Shown here: positions 60,401-64,000 of the stretch, in pieces
Layout: each line of letters begins with the position of its first letter
How positions within the stretch are numbered: position 1 is the stretch's first letter
Source of the DNA: Paraclostridium sordellii
Lineage (GTDB): Bacteria; Bacillota; Clostridia; Peptostreptococcales; Peptostreptococcaceae
Length of the DNA: 64,000 nucleotides
Direction of reading: 5' to 3'
Assembly (NCBI RefSeq): GCF_000953675.1
Contig: NZ_LN679998.1
Coordinates: forward strand, 643,911 to 707,910
Translations under genes and position numbers: made by a program
The notes under the pieces: model-generated
What the model was told of the DNA's origin: nothing
What the model saw: the letters and a program-made list of their open reading frames with translations, nothing else
The model's database searches: none

Positions 60401-61474
60401 ATGAACCACGAGTTTATGGAAGCATTAGACGAATTAGAAAAAGATAGAGGAATAGATAAAGAAATACTTATAGATACTATAGAACAAGCATTATTAACAG
60501 CTTATAAGAAAAACTTTGGATCAGCTCAAAATGTTAGGGTTTACTTTGATAGAGAAAAAGGTGATGTAAAAGTATATTCTCAAAGAGTTGTTGTTGATTC
60601 AGAAGATATATATGATACATTCTTAGAAATAGAAATAGATGAAGCTAGACAAATAAGTCCAAATTATGAAATTGGTGATATAATAGAAGATGAAATAACT
60701 ACTACTGATTTTGGAAGAATAGCTGCTCAAACTGCTAAACAAGTAGTTGTTCAAAGAATAAGAGAAGCTGAAAGAGACATAGTTTACAATGAATTTATAG
60801 ATAAACAAGATGAAATAGTAACAGGAGAAGTTGCTAGAGTAAATAAGAATATAGTTCATGTAAACTTAGGTAGAATAGAAGCTATAATGACTCAAGCTGA
60901 GCAAATACCAGGTGAATATTATCAAGCAGGTCAAAAAATAAAGGTATATATATTAGAAGTGAAGAAAACTAATAAAGGACCTCAAATAACTGTATCAAGA
61001 AGTCATCCAGGATTAGTTAAGAGATTATTTGAAATGGAAGTTCCAGAAATATTTGAAGGAACTGTTCAAATAAAGAGTATAGCTAGAGAAGCTGGATCAA
61101 GAACTAAGATGGCTGTTCATTCTGTAGATCCTAGTATAGACCCAATAGGAGCTTGCGTTGGACCTAAAGGATCAAGAGTTAAAAACATAGTTGATGAATT
61201 AGGTGACGAAAAAATAGACATAATTAAATATAGTGAAAATCCAGTAGAATTTATATCAGCAGCACTTAGCCCATCAAAGGTTGTTTCTGTAGATGTAAAT
61301 GAAGAAGAAAAGAGTGCACTAGTAGTAGTTCCAGACTACCAATTATCTCTTGCAATAGGTAAAGAAGGTCAAAATGCAAGACTTGCAGCTAAGCTTACTA
61401 ACTGGAAGATAGATATAAAGAGTGAATCTCAAGCAGCTAAAGAAGCAGATAGTCAAGATGAAATAGATGCTTAG
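60401..61474 (+). CDS. nusA: Transcription factor NusA
   Basis: 357 residues. N-terminal RNA-polymerase-binding domain (about 1-125, ALDELEKDRGIDKEILIDTIEQALL), S1 domain (about 135-200), then KH1 (DPIGACVGPKGSRVKNIVDELG) and KH2 (LAIGKEGQNARLAAKLTNWKIDIKS). No extra acidic repeats, as usual in Firmicutes. It controls pausing and intrinsic termination, and hairpins ahead of its own operon make feedback plausible. Confidence 0.98.
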   Translation: MNHEFMEALDELEKDRGIDKEILIDTIEQALLTAYKKNFGSAQNVRVYFDREKGDVKVYSQRVVVDSEDIYDTFLEIEIDEARQISPNYEIGDIIEDEITTTDFGRIAAQTAKQVVVQRIREAERDIVYNEFIDKQDEIVTGEVARVNKNIVHVNLGRIEAIMTQAEQIPGEYYQAGQKIKVYILEVKKTNKGPQITVSRSHPGLVKRLFEMEVPEIFEGTVQIKSIAREAGSRTKMAVHSVDPSIDPIGACVGPKGSRVKNIVDELGDEKIDIIKYSENPVEFISAALSPSKVVSVDVNEEEKSALVVVPDYQLSLAIGKEGQNARLAAKLTNWKIDIKSESQAAKEADSQDEIDA

Positions 61475-61492
61475 GTACAAGGAGTGATACAT

Positions 61493-61765
61493 TTGAATAA
61501 GGTAAAAAAAGTTCCTCAAAGAAAGTGTATAGCTTGTCAAGATAAAGACAATAAAAAAGAATTAATAAGAATTGTTAAGAATAAAGAAGGTCAAATATTT
61601 CTAGATAAGACCGGAAGAGCAAATGGCAGAGGTGCATATATATGTGACTCTAAAATATGTCTAGAAAAAGCTATTAAGAGCAAAGCTTTAAATAGAGCTT
61701 TTAAAATAGAAGTTCCAAATGAAGTTTATGAAGGTTTAATGAAGGAGATAGGTGAAAATGAATAA
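61493..61765 (+). CDS. ylxR: YlxR (RnpM, DUF448) RNA-binding protein
   Basis: 90 residues. Seen: VPQRKCIACQDKDNKKELIRIV and KTGRANGRGAYICDSKICLEKA, the DUF448 signature. In Bacillus, YlxR has been reported as an RNase P modulator (RnpM). The TTG at 61493 follows AAGGAGTG with 6-7 base spacing; an in-frame GTG at 61484 is inside that site. Overlaps the next gene. Confidence 0.93.
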   Translation: MNKVKKVPQRKCIACQDKDNKKELIRIVKNKEGQIFLDKTGRANGRGAYICDSKICLEKAIKSKALNRAFKIEVPNEVYEGLMKEIGENE

Positions 61766-62081
61766 TACTACTGAAGCTAAGATATATTCCTTCCTTGGCC
61801 TTGCTCAACGTGCAGGAAAATTAGTATCAGGTGATGATTCTACTATGCTTGATGTTAAAAAAAATAGGGTTAAATTAGTATTAGTAGCAGAAGATGCTTC
61901 AAATAATACTAAAAAATTATTTAAAGATAAAACATCTTTTAGAAATATAGCTTGTATTACATATTCAACAAAGCTTCAACTAGGGCTAGCAATTGGAAAA
62001 GCACCTAGAGCAGTTATGGGAATAAAAGATACAAACTTTGCCAATAAGATTTTAGAACTTATGGAAAATACAAAAATATAA
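61758..62081 (+). CDS. ylxQ: L7Ae-family RNA-binding protein (YlxQ)
   Basis: 107 residues of the L7Ae/L30e/Gadd45 fold; binds kink-turn RNA. Seen: [34 protein letters not shown] and [21 protein letters not shown] is 10 bases ahead of the ATG at 61758; an in-frame GTG at 61752 is closer (4 bases) and possible. The start overlaps the end of ylxR. Confidence 0.94.
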   Translation: MNNTTEAKIYSFLGLAQRAGKLVSGDDSTMLDVKKNRVKLVLVAEDASNNTKKLFKDKTSFRNIACITYSTKLQLGLAIGKAPRAVMGIKDTNFANKILELMENTKI

Positions 62082-62095
62082 TAGGGGGTGGTCTT

Positions 62096-64000
62096 GTGTC
62101 AACAAGAGTATACCAATTAGCAGAAAAATTAGGAATTACTAGTGAAGAACTTATCACTAAACTAGGAGAATTAGACATAAACGTAAATGATAAAAATGAT
62201 GAATTAAGCCAAGATGATGCACAAATGGCAATGGAATTATTAGAAGATGAAGTTGCAGCAGGAAGTGGACTTCCAACTGTATCAGTTGATGGAAAGCTAA
62301 CAGTTCAAGAATTAGCAAACAGTTTAGAAAAACCTGCTACAGAAATAATAATGAAGCTTATGAAAATGGGAACTATGGCAACAATAAACCAAGAGTTAAA
62401 TTTTGAAATAGCTTCATTAGTAGCTAAGGATTATGGATTCGAGCTTGTAGAAGGAGATGCATCAGAAAAAGAAGCTGCTGAAATAGATGCATTAATGGAT
62501 ATAGAAGAAGATAAAGAAGAGGATTTAGTAAAAAGACCTCCTGTAGTTACAGTTATGGGACATGTTGACCACGGTAAAACATCTTTATTAGATGCAATAA
62601 GATCAACAAGTGTAACTACAAACGAAGCTGGTGGAATAACTCAACATATAGGGGCATCTGAAGTTACTATAAATGGTGAAAAAATAGTGTTCTTAGATAC
62701 ACCAGGGCATGAGGCTTTTACATCTATGAGAGCTAGAGGAGCACAAGTAACTGATATGGCTATATTAGTTGTTGCAGCAGATGATGGTATAATGCCACAA
62801 ACTATAGAAGCTATAAACCATGCTAAAGCTGCAGAAGTTCCAATAATAGTTGCTATAAACAAAATAGATAAGCCAGCTGCTAATGTTGATAGAGTAAAAC
62901 AAGAATTAGCAGATCAAGGATTATTAGTCGAAGACTGGGGTGGAGATGTAATATCTGTTCCTGTATCAGCTAGACAAAAAACTAATATAGATACATTATT
63001 AGAAATGATACTTTTAGTTGCAGAAGTAGAAGAATTAAAAGCTAACCCTAATAAGAGAGCTGTAGGTACTGTAATAGAAGCTGAACTTGATAAAGGAAGA
63101 GGTCCAGTTGCTACTGTACTTGTTCAAGGTGGAACTTTAAAAGTAGGAGATCCTATAGTTGCAGGAACAGCTTCTGGTAAGGTAAGAGCTATGATAAACG
63201 ATAAAGGTAGAAGAGTTAAGACTGCTGGACCATCTACTGCTGTTGAGATATTAGGTTTATCAGAAGTTCCACAAGGTGGAGACCAATTCGTAGCTGTAGC
63301 TACTGATAAAATAGCTAGAAGTGTAGCTGAAAAGAGACAACATATAGCTAGAGAAGAAATGTTAAAATCTAACCAAAGAGTAAGTCTTGATGAATTCTTC
63401 AGTCAAATGTCAGATGCTGATGTTAAAGAACTTAACTTAGTTGTTAAAGCTGACGTACAAGGTTCTGTTCAAGCAGTTAAACAATCTTTAGAAAAATTAT
63501 CTAATGAAGAAGTTATGGTTAAGGTTATACATGGTGGAGTTGGAGCTGTAACTGAATCAGACGTTATGCTAGCTAGAGCATCTAATGCTATAATAATAGG
63601 ATTTAACGTAAGACCAGTTGCAACTGCAGAAGTAATGGCTAAAAAAGAAGAAGTAGATGTAAGAACTTACACAATAATCTATAAAGCTATAGAAGATGTA
63701 CAAGCTGCTATGACAGGTATGTTAGACCCAGAATACATCGATGAAGATACAGGTAAAGCTGAAGTAAGAGAAACATTTAAAATATCTGGAGTAGGTACAG
63801 TAGCTGGATGTTATGTATTAAGTGGTAAGATATTTAGAAATGGTAAAGTAAGAGTTGTTAGAGATGGATTTATAATACATGAAGGTGAAATAGCTGCATT
63901 AAAGAGATTTAAAGATGACGCTAAAGAAGTTAATCATGGATATGAGTGTGGTATAACAATAACTAACTTTAACGACTTAAAAGAAGGCGATATAATAGAA
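62096..64000 (+). CDS. infB: Translation initiation factor IF-2, 3' end outside window
   Basis: GTPase that brings initiator tRNA to the ribosome. 635 residues visible. Two IF2_N-type helical domains in residues 1-140 ([42 protein letters not shown]). The G domain begins at about 150, with G1 [10 protein letters not shown]3 [16 protein letters not shown] and G4 NKIDKP, then domains II-III; domain IV is under way at the edge. GTG start after GGGGGTGG. The N-terminal region is short, as in many Clostridia. Confidence 0.97.
   Translation, partial: MSTRVYQLAEKLGITSEELITKLGELDINVNDKNDELSQDDAQMAMELLEDEVAAGSGLPTVSVDGKLTVQELANSLEKPATEIIMKLMKMGTMATINQELNFEIASLVAKDYGFELVEGDASEKEAAEIDALMDIEEDKEEDLVKRPPVVTVMGHVDHGKTSLLDAIRSTSVTTNEAGGITQHIGASEVTINGEKIVFLDTPGHEAFTSMRARGAQVTDMAILVVAADDGIMPQTIEAINHAKAAEVPIIVAINKIDKPAANVDRVKQELADQGLLVEDWGGDVISVPVSARQKTNIDTLLEMILLVAEVEELKANPNKRAVGTVIEAELDKGRGPVATVLVQGGTLKVGDPIVAGTASGKVRAMINDKGRRVKTAGPSTAVEILGLSEVPQGGDQFVAVATDKIARSVAEKRQHIAREEMLKSNQRVSLDEFFSQMSDADVKELNLVVKADVQGSVQAVKQSLEKLSNEEVMVKVIHGGVGAVTESDVMLARASNAIIIGFNVRPVATAEVMAKKEEVDVRTYTIIYKAIEDVQAAMTGMLDPEYIDEDTGKAEVRETFKISGVGTVAGCYVLSGKIFRNGKVRVVRDGFIIHEGEIAALKRFKDDAKEVNHGYECGITITNFNDLKEGDIIE

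Noticed and set aside
1-64000. CRISPR arrays, insertion sequences, prophage genes, rRNA
   Set aside because: None seen: no regularly spaced short repeats other than the SH3-coding repeats, no transposase, integrase or phage structural motifs.

Overview
The window is about 64 kb of very AT-rich DNA from a low-GC, Gram-positive, spore-forming Clostridia member. It is most likely in the Peptostreptococcaceae, close to Clostridioides, Paraclostridium or Romboutsia; the genus cannot be settled by reading alone. Evidence: AGGAGG-type ribosome sites throughout with frequent TTG/GTG starts; a PolC-type replicase; sporulation-linked genes (dacF-like, ytfJ/gerW); the Fur gene downstream of alaS-ireB-ruvX; and a D-alanylation operon in the order dltD-dltA-dltB-dltC, an order I associate with Clostridioides difficile. 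I found no insertion sequence, prophage, CRISPR array or rRNA. Most of the window is conserved chromosomal backbone with small lineage-specific inserts.

Layout. 1-9.7 kb: end of mnmA, an alanine-type T-box, alaS, ireB, an unrecognised large membrane protein, ruvX, a DUF1292 gene, a YdcF-like protein, an LCP cell-wall ligase and fur. 9.7-18.5 kb: a YdjM-like membrane protein on the minus strand, RNase J, YlbF and YlxP-like proteins, a D,D-carboxypeptidase, an M50 protease, scpA-scpB, ytfI-ytfJ and a MarR regulator. 18.5-22.6 kb: two membrane proteins converging on one shared terminator, then a two-gene redox pair (Cys-rich PyrK-like iron-sulfur flavoprotein plus FAD oxidoreductase). 22.8-29.1 kb: dltD, an unusually short dltX, dltA, dltB, dltC, a hypothetical gene and murJ. 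29.2-33.0 kb: small accessory genes (DUF3786, a 40-residue membrane peptide, Nudix, hypotheticals, dipeptidase).

33.2-39.1 kb: a LytS/LytR-type two-component system followed by a PTS EIIC, an RpiR regulator and a PatB/MalY C-S lyase. 39.1-43 kb: a Fur-controlled siderophore ABC transporter (yclNOPQ type). 43-50.8 kb: an ABC exporter, a GNAT acetyltransferase, a membrane-anchored PrsA-like foldase, a cupin, a large secreted glucosaminidase with eight SH3 repeats, and a HExxH protein. 50.9-64 kb: polC, a CPBP protease that seems to start at ATT, tRNA-Cys/Asn/Thr, a beta-propeller-like protein, an alpha/beta hydrolase, a Zn-ribbon protein, then rimP-nusA-ylxR-ylxQ-infB (infB runs off the end).

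Themes: envelope construction (dlt, murJ, LCP, dacF, glucosaminidase, PrsA), iron homeostasis (fur itself plus a perfect Fur box in the yclN promoter), and RNA/translation machinery. The best leads are: an 11-bp-spaced triple TTCATAT operator ahead of the prsA-like gene; the redox gene pair; the mini-DltX; an ATT start codon; a siderophore-binding protein that has lost its lipobox cysteine; and a candidate small RNA downstream of the MarR gene.
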